A stretch of DNA of 64,000 nucleotides. It comes from Cylindrodendrum hubeiense. Its lineage: Eukaryota; Ascomycota; Sordariomycetes; Hypocreales; Nectriaceae. The stretch is taken from positions 1-64,000 of the forward strand of contig JAANBB010000043.1 in the NCBI GenBank assembly GCA_014621425.1, read 5' to 3'. The notes under the pieces were generated by a model that saw only the letters and a list, made by a program, of their open reading frames with translations, was not told the DNA's origin and searched no databases. Positions 46,894-59,134 of this stretch are shown here, in pieces (positions within the stretch are counted from its first letter, which is position 1; each line of letters starts with the position of its first letter). The translations under genes were made by a program, and so were the position numbers.

Positions 46894-47850
46894 ATGTCCT
46901 TCTCCAACGGACTCTGCTACTTCTTCGTCGGCTATGCCGCCCTCATCGCCCTCTTCTACGCCCTCTCCCTCGTCATCCCCAAGGCCGCCTTCGTCGCCCG
47001 CGTCCTCGCCTTCTACATTGGCCTCATGTTCTGCGCCCTCTATGGCGTCTTCGCTTCCATCGCCCTGACCCTCGCCGGTTACCAGGGCATCTCCCAATGG
47101 GCGGCCGGCCGGTCCTTCTGGCTCATCTTTCGCCTGATCGGCGGCGTCGAGTTCGTCATCGAAGACCCCAACAACGTTCTCGCATCTACTCGCCCGGCCG
47201 TCTTCATCGGAAACCACCAGACCGAGCTCGACGTCCTCATGCTGGGCACCATGTTCCCCCGGTACTGCAGCGTCACCGCCAAGGCCTCTCTCAAGCGCAC
47301 CCCCTTCCTCGGCTGGTTCATGTCCCTGAGCGGCTCAATCTTCATTGACCGCAAGAACGCCAAGGACGCCCGCGAGGCTATGCAGGGCGCTGCCGAGGAG
47401 ATCACCACCAAGCGCCAGAGCGTCTACATGTTCCCCGAGGGCACCCGCTCCTACACCAAGGAGCCAATGCTGTTGCCCTTCAAGAAGGGCGCTTTCCACC
47501 TGGCTGTCCAGGCTGGTGTCCCCATTGTCCCCTGTGTTGTCGCAAACTACAGCCACGTGCTTTACTTCAAGGAGTTTGTCTTCAACGCTGGAAAGATCCC
47601 CATTAAGAGTATGTTTTTCTCCCACGCCTGCTTGACTCTTTCTCGTACTAACATCCACTGCTTAGTCCTTGACCCTATTCCCACCAAGGACCTCACCGCC
47701 GCCGATGTCGATGAGCTCACCCGCTCAACACGCGAAAACATGCTCGACGTGCTCATCAAGCTCACCGCTTCAGCCCAGGGCCGCCCCGTGGCCGCGCCCG
47801 CCAAGCCCGCCGAATCTACTGCCAAGAGCACCGGCGTCGACGCCCTATAA
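46894..47850 (+). CDS. SLC1: 1-acyl-sn-glycerol-3-phosphate acyltransferase, 299 aa
   Basis: This enzyme turns lysophosphatidate plus acyl-CoA into phosphatidate in glycerolipid synthesis at the ER or lipid droplets. Two exons (46894-47608 and 47666-47850) splice across a 57-nt intron with a CTAAC branch; the intron is in frame, so an unspliced mRNA could add 19 residues. Hydrophobic segments occur at about 4-25 and 31-52. The acyltransferase motifs are NHQTELDVL (about 107, NHx4D type) and FPEGTRS (about 180), followed by GVPIVPCV. Length and motifs agree with fungal Slc1. The ATG at 46894 is in an ideal context. The gene symbol is given by homology to yeast. Confidence 0.93.
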   Translation: MSFSNGLCYFFVGYAALIALFYALSLVIPKAAFVARVLAFYIGLMFCALYGVFASIALTLAGYQGISQWAAGRSFWLIFRLIGGVEFVIEDPNNVLASTRPAVFIGNHQTELDVLMLGTMFPRYCSVTAKASLKRTPFLGWFMSLSGSIFIDRKNAKDAREAMQGAAEEITTKRQSVYMFPEGTRSYTKEPMLLPFKKGAFHLAVQAGVPIVPCVVANYSHVLYFKEFVFNAGKIPIKSMFFSHACLTLSRTNIHCLVLDPIPTKDLTAADVDELTRSTRENMLDVLIKLTASAQGRPVAAPAKPAESTAKSTGVDAL

Positions 47851-48501
47851 GAGCCTCCTCACATGAAGTTATGCCGCTAGACTATGAAACGACATGTCGT
47901 AGACCCACGGTTAGTCGGTAGAAACGGTAAGAGCGCGGGAAGCAGGACGACAATGACGAGTTTCCTTTTTGAAGTGTGTTTGAAGGGGAGCTATGTCGGA
48001 ATAAAGACTCGAGACAGCCATTTGATACCCCCATAGACGTATGCGGCGACTTACGCTCCCATGAACCGAGCAAGCCACGGCTCTTTGTTTCTGGTTATGA
48101 TTCTTCTCTAGTATGGGCTCTTGTTTCTTTCTGTTTCTTCTTTTTTGGATGGACGAATAGATGGCACTCGTACAAGTAGAGGTGGTTCGTTGCTCATATC
48201 CATGAATTCAAGTATATATATTTCAAACCCTTTGGAAACGATGTCATCATTATGCCCGACTATCCCGAAGGAAGAGCTATGTCAAGTTATGTAGAGGGTA
48301 TGCACAAAATGCTTTTTCGGCTCACTGCCCCTTTGTACACCTGCGGATGCAACCAAATATTAAACTCCAAAATCACCACCCACCCATCCATCCCTAGATC
48401 TCCTGATGCACCGAACCAAGCATTACAGGGCAGACAAAACAGACCCAACCCCCCACACCTCTAACCGGAGGCTCCGAAGCGCCCCTTTCCCCCGTCGTCG
48501 T
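47851..48501. other. Convergent 3' regions
   Basis: The 3' regions of the acyltransferase (+) and the gelsolin-like gene (-) lie here. T-rich runs near 48120-48145 resemble 3' untranslated sequence. No gene was seen. Confidence 0.55.
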
Positions 48502-51500
48502 CTACTCGCTCAGTGCCTGCAGCGCCTGTGTCAGGGACACGACGCGCAGACTCCTCCCACGCTTCGGCGCACCGACAGCACTCACACCCACGGTGTTGGT
48601 GGCCGTGGGGCTGAACTCGTCGCGCCAGCTGCGGAAGACGCGCTTGAGATCGCGGGGAACGCCCTCAAGAACAACAGTGGAGATGGGGACGAAAGGTCGG
48701 TCCTCCATGCCAGAAGCGAGGATGGCGTACTCCTGCGCGAAGTCGAGGGCATTGCGGAAGGATGCGTACTGGGACTGTGCGCGACCACCGACGATGATGT
48801 ACATCTCGAAGAAGGCATCAAGGACGTAGATGTGTTCAGGGGAGAGGTCCCGCTGGTTGAAAGGGGTGACCTCAAAGACCTAGAAGCGTCCTGTTAGCAA
48901 ACTACTTGAAGAATGAGGGAAAGTTGACATACCTGTTGTCGCGCGTCTACATCCGAGCAGAAGAGTCTGCTGCTGTACTTGGCGTAGTTGGGCTTTAGCC
49001 TCCAATGGTCTGCTGAGCCGAGCTTTGATCCTCCTCCGAAAAGCGACCAGAATGATGCCGGCTCGCTGCCGTCGTCGTACTCAATCAACTCGCCGGTGAG
49101 CGTGAGCTCCATGCCGATCAGGCGGGCACAGCTCAACTCAGCCACATCGCTGCCCTTGCCCTTCCACAAATAACACTTGCCGCCATGAGAGATGAGGTAG
49201 GGGAAGCCTGCACAGAGGTTTGCCGGGACGAAGTCGACCTCGTCAAAGGCGACTTGGCCTAGGAAGCGGCGGCCACACAGCATGTTCGGGGCGAGAGAGT
49301 CAAACTTGTTGCTGGATCCGCGCCTGACGATGATAACGCCGCCCATAGCTTGCAGAAATTCAGCCGTCTCCTTGCCTTGCTGAATCTTGACTAGCTTGGC
49401 GCCCAGAGCCCTGACCTCCTTCTGTACGAAGATCAAAGCATCCTCGGCGGCGGACTCGGGAACATCATCGCCAACCCAGAAGTAGACCTCAAGTCGCTTC
49501 CAGCCAGCCTCGTTAGTGAAGCTGTGAGGGCAGATGTACATCTCCTGCTCAAACAGCACACGCTCGTAGGCAGAAGAAACAGGAGTCTTCTTCCCTTGTC
49601 CAGAAATCTGGAACGTCTGGAAGCTCAGGGGTTGGATCTTGGAGCCCTCTGAAGGACGATTCATGAGAACCTCAGCGGTGTCAACTTTGTAAGGCAATGT
49701 TCTAGACTGCTTTGGTCCGAAGAAGTCACTAAGCAATCCCGCCACATCGTTTCCTTGCCTGAGCGGGGGTGATGCCACGGCAGGGGGGGATCTGGGCTCC
49801 TTAGAGGGAGGGAGAGGTAGCGGTCGAGTGGCCACACGCGAAGGTGTCTTGGCAACCTCCAGCTCAGGGACAGGGCCATCAAAAGATGACTTGGAAGCCG
49901 AGGGCGGGGTTCGAAGTGAAGCACCTCCAAACATGGCAGTGGCGTTCTTCACAGAAGCGATGGGGTCGCTGTCAACCTTAGTCGGAGATGGCGGCTCCGG
50001 CTCAGGCAGTCGCCGCCTCTGCAGTCTCTGGGGAGATGACGGTTCCGGTTCTGGGAGTGGTCGTTGGAACATCTTGACAGGTGACCTTGAGCCAGTTCGC
50101 TGATGTGTCAACCGAGCCGGTTCACGAGGAGGCTCTGAGAGGGGTGCCCCTTCATCCATGAACTTCGAAATTCGCTTCGTATCAAGCTTCCTGGGCGAGC
50201 TGGGCTGCGAAGCGGCATCTCCGGTCTTCTGGATTCTAAGCGGAGACGGAAAGTCGGCCACCGGCTCGGCTGCGAAACTTTGCTTGCGGATGAACGAGGG
50301 AGCTCTGTGCTCCACAACTGGAGCGATATCCTGCTCCGGCTTCTTGAAAGGGGTGGGCTTGCTACGGACAGCAGCCTTTGCAGCGACCTGCTGTCGAATG
50401 GTGATTGTCTCGGCCTCGATAACGGGGGCAGGCTCCTCAACCTCAATCGACTCCTGCGGTGCTGGGGAAGCCGGCTTGGGCTTCTCCTCCGGTACGGACT
50501 TGGGCTCCGCAGTGGGAGTCTTCACAGCCGCCGCTGGGGCAGACGCAGTGGTCGGCGCCTTTCTCCTAGGTCCTCGCGCTCGACCCTTAGTCATATGGGT
50601 CAACTGAGGACCGGGAGCGGATGGCTCAGTGACTGGCTCACTAGAACCAGAAAGAGAAACCCCTTGGGACCCAAGCTCATCATTGCCTCCGTTGGTCGCC
50701 ATTGGGGGTGGCCCTCTGGCTAGCATACCAGCAAGAGCTGGGTTGAACCGACCGGCAAGCTTGCCTCCACCCAAGCGTCCCTGAAGCACGGCTGGTGCGC
50801 TCGTCTCTTTTTGCAAGACAGGCAAAGCTCTAGGCTCAGGTGCGGGTTTGGGGCTGGACTGAGCGGAAGCTGAGGGAGACTTGGGCGATAGGGCTGAATG
50901 ACTCGGTATTCTCTTCGGGCCAGGGATCGGCTTCGGCGAGGCTGGCTTGGGAGGCAGAACTGTCGGCTTTGACTCTGATGCGAAGTCCTTTTTGTGGGCA
51001 AGCTCAGCTCTCCTCGCAAGTCCCTCTGGCACTGATTTGTCTGCTACAGGGGTCACGGTTCTTACAATGCCTTTGCCATCCGCTTGTGCCTTCTTGAAGT
51101 CATCCTTTTTCTTCAAGATGGCATCCTTGAGCTCGTCAACTCGCTCCGATTTTTGGGGGCCGCCAGTCTGACTGAGGCCGGCCTTTCCGCGTAGAATATT
51201 GCTCTTGAGCTCATCTGGGGCCACGTAGTTCTGGGTCTTAGTGCGGCGCAGAGTGCCGAAAACACTCTTGAACTCGGGTTCATTACCCTTGGTGGTATCT
51301 GAGTCCGTCGGACGACGCCTTAGACTGGCACGGAAATCATTATTGGGGGCGATTTCCGGCTTAGGCTTGATGGGAGGTGGATTGGCAAACGTGGGACTAG
51401 AAGCAGGTTCTTTCTTCTCAGGTTCTTGAGGCTTCTGGATCGCCTCGACCGGCTGAGGCTCGAGTTCAGGCTCTGGCACAGGCTCGGCCAGCTTTTCTTC

Positions 51501-53319
51501 TTCCTTCTGCTCAAGTTTGGGGGCGCTCTTGGAGAAGTTCAGGCTGCCTTGACCGCCATACACTGGCCGGTTGCCACCAGGGGGAGGAGAGTAAATTCCT
51601 CCGAGCCCAGTCGTGTTGGTCTTTGCAGTTGATCCCATGGGGGTAGACCTCATAAGTCCGCCGATGCTAACTTGGTGCTTGTGGGACATGGATACTGGAC
51701 GTTCGGCCTTGGCCTTGTTCAGGTCCGCCATCCACGAAGGCTGGGATGAGTTGGACTTGTGTTGCGGCTTGGGTGAGTCGGGCTTGTTCAATGCGCTTTC
51801 CAGCCAGCTCGATGACTTAGTTGGGCTCCAGCGTCGAGGGTCCATAGTCTTGGTTGGGCTTATTGGAAGAGTTTTATCTTCGGTTTTCGAATCTAGGGCG
51901 GTGTCGATCGTGGGGAGCGCTTTGGGAGTGGAATCACCGTCAACCTCGTCTTCTCCGTGCCGTGAGGTCGGCCGACTGGAGGTTGGTGTCTTCGAGCCAG
52001 ATCGGATCGTGCTCTGGGGTCTCGAGGTGGTCGGAAGGCCACGGCTCGAGGCCACTGTGTCGACGCGTGCCAAACCGGGAGGGCTAGTAACACTCCATCG
52101 CTTCACGCTGTCGGACCTCTTCATCATGGCACTCTGCACAAACCCACCCATGCCCTTTGTAGGCGAGTTGGAGCGGGAGCGGGTGTGGGAGTTGGAGCGG
52201 AAGGGAGACGTCCTACCCGTGGGAGTGATCGAGCGGTCACCCAAGGGCTTGTCGTCACCATCGTCAAAACGAGGAGGGTTAAGCATAGGTGGGCTTACAA
52301 GCCGTGTCTTGGTAGGAGTGCTGGGGACTGGCTCCGGCTGAGGCTGCGACTGCGGCAAAGGGCTTGGTTTACGCTTCTCGTCTGCCATGCCTGGTAGTTG
52401 GGCCTTGACGGAGCTCATGTCTAGACGATCGTTGTCCTCGACCTGGTTCCGTCGGTACGCAGCAGAGTTGGCACCTCTATCAGCGGTCTGGCGGAACCAT
52501 GCGGGGTCCTTGGAACCGAGAGCTTGAGCAATCTGGTCCTTGCTGAATGTCTGCTCAGTGGCGGACGCAGACGTGGGTTCCTGCGACCCAACCAGCGACC
52601 TCTGGGTCGCATTTTGGGTCGCGAGCATGCTCAGAGGACGTCCACCGCCCCGGGACTTGGGCCGCTGCTGCCAAGACAAGGGGGAGCCGCGGGAAGGCGG
52701 CCTTGGCGTAGGCTTTGTATCGACGTCGGGAGACTCGTTCTCCTTGGTGGGCGAAGAGCTGGGGTAGCTCATGGCGTCTTGCTTTCCCTCGGGCTCGGCA
52801 GACGCTCGAGCTCGGGAGGTGTCGTCGTCCTTAGCAGCACCCGGTGATTCGAGCTTCAATGCTTCTGATAGGTGTACGCTGCGTCGGTTCGAGCGTGGGG
52901 AGGGTGTGTTTGCGGGTGAGGACTTTTGGGGGGAGATGGATCTTGCGCGTTCTGGGAGCAGAGGGGGAAAGGTTAGCAAAAGAAAGAACTCTTTCCGAGG
53001 CGCGCAACGTTGGACAGAAAGCTAGACGCGCATCGAGGAAGAACGCCTGGGCCACGGGATATTGGGTAGGGTAAGCCGTAAACACGGGAAGCATAAGGCT
53101 GGGCCGAAAACGACGCCATCCATGCAACAACGAAGCCATGTCTTCGGGGGAATGTTGTGGCCATCCACGGGAAGAGCTCTCACCTTCACGTCGGGCTTGC
53201 CTCTCTCGCTTGGCAACCATATACTCTTCAAGCTCACGGGCTCGCACTTCGTCCTCTTCGATCTGTTGACCTCGCAGGCGCTCGACCTGCTCGAGGAACT
53301 GGGACACTTCGTCGGACAT
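48502..53319 (-). CDS. DUF4045/gelsolin-repeat protein, 1510 aa
   Basis: Three exons (53319-53184, 52951-48933, 48879-48502) give 1510 residues. The long frame begins at GTG, and the ATG at 53319 (MSDEVSQFLEQVERL) is the better start, opening a coiled-coil segment. After that come about 1000 residues of Ser/Pro/Lys-rich disordered sequence of the DUF4045 type, including the block FSKDQIAQALGSKDPAWFRQ. The last roughly 350 residues are gelsolin-like repeats (for example YFWVGDDVPESAAEDALIFV and CYLWKGKGSDVAELSCARL), which in this family are likely to bind actin. The first intron is 232 nt, longer than usual here. The product may link actin filaments to sites of polarised growth, which is inferred from the domains only. 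Confidence 0.88.
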
Positions 53320-54532
53320 GACTCCGGGGCTTGGGGGACATGACACGAGGGAGGAGGGGCCGCTTGGGTGGAAGGGGGGGCCGGCTCAGCAGCTGTCTAC
53401 GTGCGCTTTGGTTTGCGCCGGGACTCCGGTCAGCTTGTGCTTGGACTTGAGAAGAGGAGGAGTCGGAGGGGCCTCTTGGTCGGGGCGGTCGATATTGGCG
53501 ATGGAGTCCTTGCTGGGGAACTACTAGGATGGGATGTTGATCCAGAGTGGAATTGCGGCCCCCCGATGGAACCTGGGAGAGCACGAGGGAGCACGATGCT
53601 CCAGCGTCCCCATTCTATCCCCTGCATGTCAGTGGGATTTAGCGCCCGGGATTGGTGGTCCTGGGCGGTCCCCCCACTGCGGCCACTGAACGTGGTGCAC
53701 TGGAGCTGAGCTTCAGGGGCGCCGTCTGCTGCGAGAGTGCTGCATCGGTCTGGCGGCCAAGCGCCCAACGCCTCGAGATAAAGACACTTCATGCTTTACC
53801 CGTGACAGTCGCAACTCTGCAGCAGCCAGAGTGACAATTGGCGGGCAACGCCGAGCCCGAAGCCGCCCGTGTCGGAATATCGATATCACAATGCCATATA
53901 TCTCCCGCTTGCCCACGCCCCCGAGCCATTTCACCGCTCGAGCCCGGCTCTGAAATGACGCCCAACCCCGGTCCCTTATGCGAAACTTCACATGTTGAGT
54001 TTTCCGTGTGGCACCGCAGCCGGAAGCAGAATGAACCAACGTCATCTTTTGTTTACATGGATGGCATCAACACAGCACGCGTCAACAAAAAAAACTCAAA
54101 ACTTTTTTTTTTCGATCCCGCCCGCGTTCCGCTTTTCCATCGACACCAGCTCGATCGACTCAGGCCTGGGCCGCTTCGGAATACGACATTGCGGCTGCGG
54201 GATGGGCATTTCATGCAACCGCCCTCCCAGCGCTCATCCTGTGGCCAGCTCGCTCGGGATATCCCTGCTCTCCAACTCCCCGTCCCGCCCAAAAACCCAA
54301 CCCGTTCGTTCCGTTGCCCGGCGTTACCGTGGCTAGCCTACCAAAGTCACGTCATCCAAACACCCAGAGGCTTGCGTTCAGTGCCTCGTGTGCACCATGT
54401 CAACAGCCGGCAGTCATTGAACCATCCTGACTCGTCGGCCAGCCGCATCCAGCTGGAGGCTGTGTGACCCAATAATTGCTTATTTTCAACAAAGAGGCTT
54501 TGTATATTCATTTTTGGTGGGTGCAACCCCAT
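53320..54532. other. Promoter of the gelsolin-like gene and spacer
   Basis: The first few hundred bases are the promoter of the minus-strand gene. A long plus-strand frame (53838-54467) lacks any domain and was not accepted. A short A/T run (AAAAAAAACTCAAAACTTTTTTTTTTTC near 54087) is present. Confidence 0.45.
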
Positions 54533-55367
54533 TCAGTAGAGGAACAGTCGCTTCTTGGCGTCGTCCACCACCCACGCCAGTCCCTCCTTGAGATTGACGC
54601 CCGTCATCGCACTGCACGGCAAAATATGCCAGCGATGTGTTCGTATCGCCTCTAATTGCAGTGACTAGACACCCGAAGTCATTTGTTAGTCTCTTTCTTG
54701 AGGTTCTTCCGTTGTCTGCTACTTACCGCGAGAATCTCTTGCTCCGTCATGCATCCCTCCACATCCATCTTGTTAGCAAACACCAGTAGGCTCGCTCCCC
54801 CAAGGCGCTGCATCGCATATTAGTTAGCCATGCATTGCCAGATCTGGCCAGTTGCATCTCTATCGGCACGAACCTCTTCTTGCAGCAACCCTTGCAGCTC
54901 GTCTCTGCAGTCCTCAATTCGGAGTCGGTCCGTGGCGTCAACCACCCAGATCAGCGCATCCGTCTTCTCAAAGTAGTTCCTCCAGTAAGATCGCAGCGTC
55001 TTCTGACCGCCCACGTCCCCTGAGAACGTCAGTCACTGTGAGGTCTTCAAGGTCCAGATCACATACATATATTCAGCTTGTAACTGGACCACTGGATATT
55101 AGCAGTGCCCGCCCCTCACTCCGCGGATACCGCATCCGCAACTTACCCCTCATAGTCGATCGTCTTGATAATGAAGCCCAGCGTCGGGCTGACCGTACTC
55201 ACGTCCTCTCCCATGACCTTCTTCACAATCGTCGTCTTGCCTGCATTGTCTAGGCCTCTGTCGAATGTCAGTCTCCCCCCTCAAGTCATCACGCCAGTTG
55301 CAACACACAGCATCAGGATCCGCATCTCCTTATCCTTGAGGCGCGCTTTTCGTAAAATGGACAGCAT
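54533..55367 (-). CDS. ARL2: ADP-ribosylation factor-like GTPase ARL2, 181 aa
   Basis: Homologue of Arl2/yeast Cin4, which acts with tubulin cofactors in microtubule folding. Six exons (55367-55309, 55257-55147, 55083-55067, 55019-54874, 54807-54727, 54664-54533) join in phase to 181 residues. The third exon is only 17 nt (YKLNI). Motifs: GLDNAGKT (P-loop), [21 protein letters not shown] (switch 2, as in ARL2) and NKMD, with the last domain beginning [20 protein letters not shown]. The start [18 protein letters not shown] lacks the Gly-2 myristoylation site, as expected for ARL2 and unlike ARF. The introns are 47-66 nt. Firm identification; ARL2 over ARL3 rests on the switch and N-terminus. 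Confidence 0.93.
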
Positions 55368-55882
55368 AATGTGCTTGAGATGAAATGTAATCAGGTCTGT
55401 GTAAATGAGCACTTGGATCGTTGTTTTTTTGGGGCCACTGAGTGAGGGTTCTTGAGCGTTGTGTATAAAACTAAGGTACATGATCATCTTCAGTGACGTG
55501 GATGTTGATAAATTCGGGTGCCTACACTGACCGCTCCACGTGATAGCGATGTTCATTGCCTCGCAGCCGTGATCACTCGTCTTGCACCACCAATGACAAA
55601 ATCTTTCACCAGGAAGCCTTTTGAGAGAAATAAGTTTTGTGTATGATGACATCATGTTTTATTTCAGCTACACTGTTGAATCGTCTGTTCGTCTGACTTT
55701 CTTGTCTCACGACTTCTTTATCTCAAGAGTTCCTTGTCTCACATCCCTGGCCAGTAGTCTAACAACATACACCTCAGCACTAAAATACCTCCTTTCGTAA
55801 AACAAACAAACATCATCGCAGAATAAGGTCATGAAGGATATGCTACCAAGAGACTGACATTTCGGTAGTACAAGACCAGTCT
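55368..55882. other. Upstream spacer of ARL2
   Basis: Holds the ARL2 promoter and the 3' region of the next minus-strand gene. AT-rich around 55640-55830. No gene is supported. Confidence 0.5.
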
Positions 55883-57679
55883 TTAAGGTGCATCGTCCCC
55901 GATTTCCTCGACTGGGCGGGCCTCAAGTTCCCACATAATCAAATCCAACCATGGGCTTTGTGCCGAGCGGCCAGCTCGAATTGCTTCTTCAAACCGTGCG
56001 ACCTGCCTGAAATCGAACTTCTCCAACATCTTAGCAATTCCTTGGTTGGTTTTCCCTGTCTCAAACAGGGCTTCGATGTACAGGCGGGAGTACATCCTCC
56101 GGTTTCTGGTCGCTAGGTGCTCGTATACCAAGGCTGGGTCCTTGCATTCCCACTTGTAGTCGACGAGACTTCGATGGTAAACCGCAACTGAAAGTAGTAT
56201 TCGATCCAGAAGTGCGGATCCATACAGCTTCCGGCGCTGGGCTGATGCCACCAGCAGTATAATCCGGCCAGTGAATCTAGAGCCACGGCAAGGGAAGCCA
56301 AAAAGATCCAACCGTGAGTCCGCGACAAAGGCGAATCCAATAATTTCGCCTTTCGAGGATTTCTGTGATTTCTTGAAACGGACGAATTCTTCAAACTCCT
56401 TATCCGCTCCCTCCGGCCACTTGGACCGATCCAATAAGGTGCTTCCAGAGGAAACAGCCACGATGAATGGCCGCATGTCGCGGCGGCAGGTTTCGTAGAT
56501 CTTGCGTACGTCTTGTGGCCCAACAATGACAGATTCAAGAATCTGCAGCGCATTTTCTTGTCTTCTTTCTTCATTCATGATGGCAGCAATTCCGGAGAAG
56601 TCGTTGGGCGTTGCTGGTCGAAGAAGGCAGTTCGCAGTCGGCCAAGAGTCCTCAACAGGCGCTGGTTGGACCACTTTATTTTTTTCCTCAATCTCAGCTC
56701 TGATCTTTTGGGCAATGTGTCTCCGGTTCTTGATCTCCCTCGCAATCCACAACTCCGACGTCATGTTCGCTTGACGCCAGTTGAGGTCTCGCATATCATG
56801 GCATTGCCCAGGGTTCTGAGATTTATGGGTCTCAGGGTACTCTACTGGCGAGAGCAAAAGTCCATTCTGCGGGTCGATATCGCGCTGATCCGAGAATGGG
56901 TCTCGAGTTCCATCGGAGAGGAACTGGACAGTTGGCGGGTTCACACAAGTAATCGCCCACCCTTCGGTTGCAGGGTCGGGACCTTTGACAACACTCAAAA
57001 CGCGGTCGTTTCCCGGAGGAGGAAGAGGACCCCAAAGTCCGGCAGAATCTGCGCCGTCGCTGTTGAAAGGCAGTTCCAAGGACTCGCTCTCGGGCATCGC
57101 CAACTCACTGACACTCCAATTGGGGCTGCTCAGCTTTGGTTTCAGCCCATGTGCCGCGTCTCGACACGTGAATGCCTCGATAACGTGGAGAGGGGCTGGG
57201 AGTGGCGCCTTGGTGTCAACATTGTGCGTCTCTTCGGAAATGGGACGTAGCGACAGTTTGTCGCTCTCGGTCTCCTCAGGTTGAACTGGGGCAGGCAGTT
57301 CTAGATCGATTGACTCCTTCAACTGAACCAACTTGGTGCTGGAGCTGCTAACAAGTGTACCATGCTGAGAGAACCCATTTTCATCATCATGCGGGCGTAT
57401 GTTTTCTCCACATCGAGCAGTGAACTAGGCTGTGTCGACGTTGTTGGAAACAGAACAAGGTCCCAGCCTTGATTTGAGCACTGCCGGTGGAAGAAGTTGG
57501 GGTGCTGTTTCTGACGGGCCTGGGGGTGTTGGTGCCAAAAGCATCAGCGGTCGGCTTTTGGGCGTCTCGCCCTTCGATGTAAGCCACTGCTTCATGGACT
57601 TGGAGGCCTTAGACACACTGGCCACACTATCGCGTAAGCGTTCGGGGTACTGGCCCGGGGATGAGGCCGGGTTTGACAT
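55883..57679 (-). CDS. GNAT-like acetyltransferase-fold protein, about 579 aa
   Basis: The long frame 57331-55883 starts at TTG, and an upstream frame with ATG at 57679 (MSNPASSPGQYPERLRDS) is in the same frame with one TAG between (57425-57427). A 57-nt intron (57425-57481, GTGCTC donor, CTAG acceptor) would remove it and keep phase, giving about 579 residues. The N-terminal 240 residues are disordered. The C-terminal third has a GNAT-like order: RPATPNDFSGIAAIMNEE, then a strand-rich GEIIGFAFV and TGRIILLVASAQRRKLYGSALLDRIL, resembling the acetyl-CoA-binding R/Q-x-x-G region in degenerate form. The substrate is unknown. The donor site is weak, so a nonsense codon is an alternative. Confidence 0.65.
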
Positions 57680-59134
57680 GACTGGAAGTTATAACTGTTA
57701 GTTTCCTCGTCTAGATGTAATGTTGAAAGGGGGGCTAACCTAAACAGTCGAGTCTCGCACCCCGCCCGAAGAATGAAAGAAGAAAATGGGTGTTTCTGGC
57801 CAGAACGTAGCCGAAGCGAAGCTCCCGTTGGGACGAGCTGAAACGGGGTTCGCACTGCGCAGCGTACGTTAAAAGTGTGATTGGGAATGCGTCAGGAGGA
57901 TGAATGAAGGAGGTGGCTCCTGGAAGAAACAGGTGGCCCAGGACTGTCGTCTTGGCAAGTTGAGGGTGGTTCAACACTGCACAATGTGTGAGGTGGGTGT
58001 GTGAGGTGGGTGTGTGAGGTGGGTGTGTGAGGTGGGTGAGAAAGTGAGGTGAGTTGAGGAACTGGGGACATAAATAAAGAGGAAAGTCACATTTGGCCTT
58101 AGGCAGAAGCGTTCTGCAGTGAATCAGTCACATGCACCTGGCTGCCAGCTGTCAAGCAACGTAGCTCATGGCACCAAGTTACAGGCTCCAGTGCAGAGCT
58201 GTGGCTGGCTCCGAGGCGTACAGCAATGAACGGCGAAGGGTCGATGATGCCCATGAACTGTGGCTGAGTGATAGAGTCCCAGTGCATGTGCAGATAAAAG
58301 CATTCCCTTCTTCAATAGCATCAGTCACCAGTGTGTGGCGGATGTTGGGTGTTTAGTGTGGAGGGCAGCTCAGGATTTAGGACTTGGCTGAGGTTACCCA
58401 TGAAGCTCAGGCAACGCTCAACATTACATAAGTCAACTAGGATCCAAAGATGTGTTAATTTACCCGCCAACGTGCACTGCTAATGGCAGATGCACTTAGC
58501 CCAGACCAAGTCCAAGACAGAAGAGATCATCGCCAGCGACTGAGTCAACAGCTGAAGAACAACCCAAGTTGGAAAAAAACAAAAAGGGTTTATTCAACAC
58601 CTGGAAACATCAAGTTCATTGTGTCCCAAAGCATTCAGCTAGGTGAACGGGGGGGAATTAGTGACAAGAGCTCATGTGGCACCTTGGGGTCTGGACGAAA
58701 GTGCAGAACAAAAGTGTCCTCGGATGTATAGAATGGAAAAGCGAGTCTCTTCTGACTGAGGCAGAGCTACCATTTTGAAGTAGTGAACATGACAACTGGC
58801 CATTGGTCTGACTCTAATTAAACCCCGACCAGACAAGCGCCCGTGTTCCAGATCTTAACTTAGTAGGGAACTGATGAGTAACCTCTTCATCACTCATCAG
58901 CCTGACTTTCTTTCGCTTTAAATGTTGTCCTGCGAGATATTCCACCTTCCTGGCCATTGCCACCATTCATGGCAAACAATTCCCGTAACTCAACCGGCGA
59001 GGACGAGGCGGCCCATTGCGTTGAACTATTGTCGATCAAAGGTGGAAAATTGGCTTGTCCAGATTCGAAACTCCCTGAATTTCCATTCAGCCCCATTTCT
59101 CCAGACGATACAGGTTGTTGTTCTGGTATCAGTG
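57680..59134. other. Intergenic with minisatellite
   Basis: The promoter of the GNAT-like gene lies next to 57679, and a 13-base minisatellite follows at 57985. 58100-58900 has no recognised gene. Open frames here are short and unrelated to known domains. Confidence 0.5.
57985..58036 (+). repeat. 13-bp minisatellite, four perfect copies
   Basis: The unit TGTGTGAGGTGGG is repeated four times without variation and is followed by a partial unit. It lies about 300 bases upstream of the GNAT-like gene start. The G/T-rich strand could form unusual structures, and the copy number is likely polymorphic. Confidence 0.9.

Noticed and set aside
53838..54467. 209-codon plus-strand frame
   Set aside because: No domain and poor start context; sits in promoter-like sequence.
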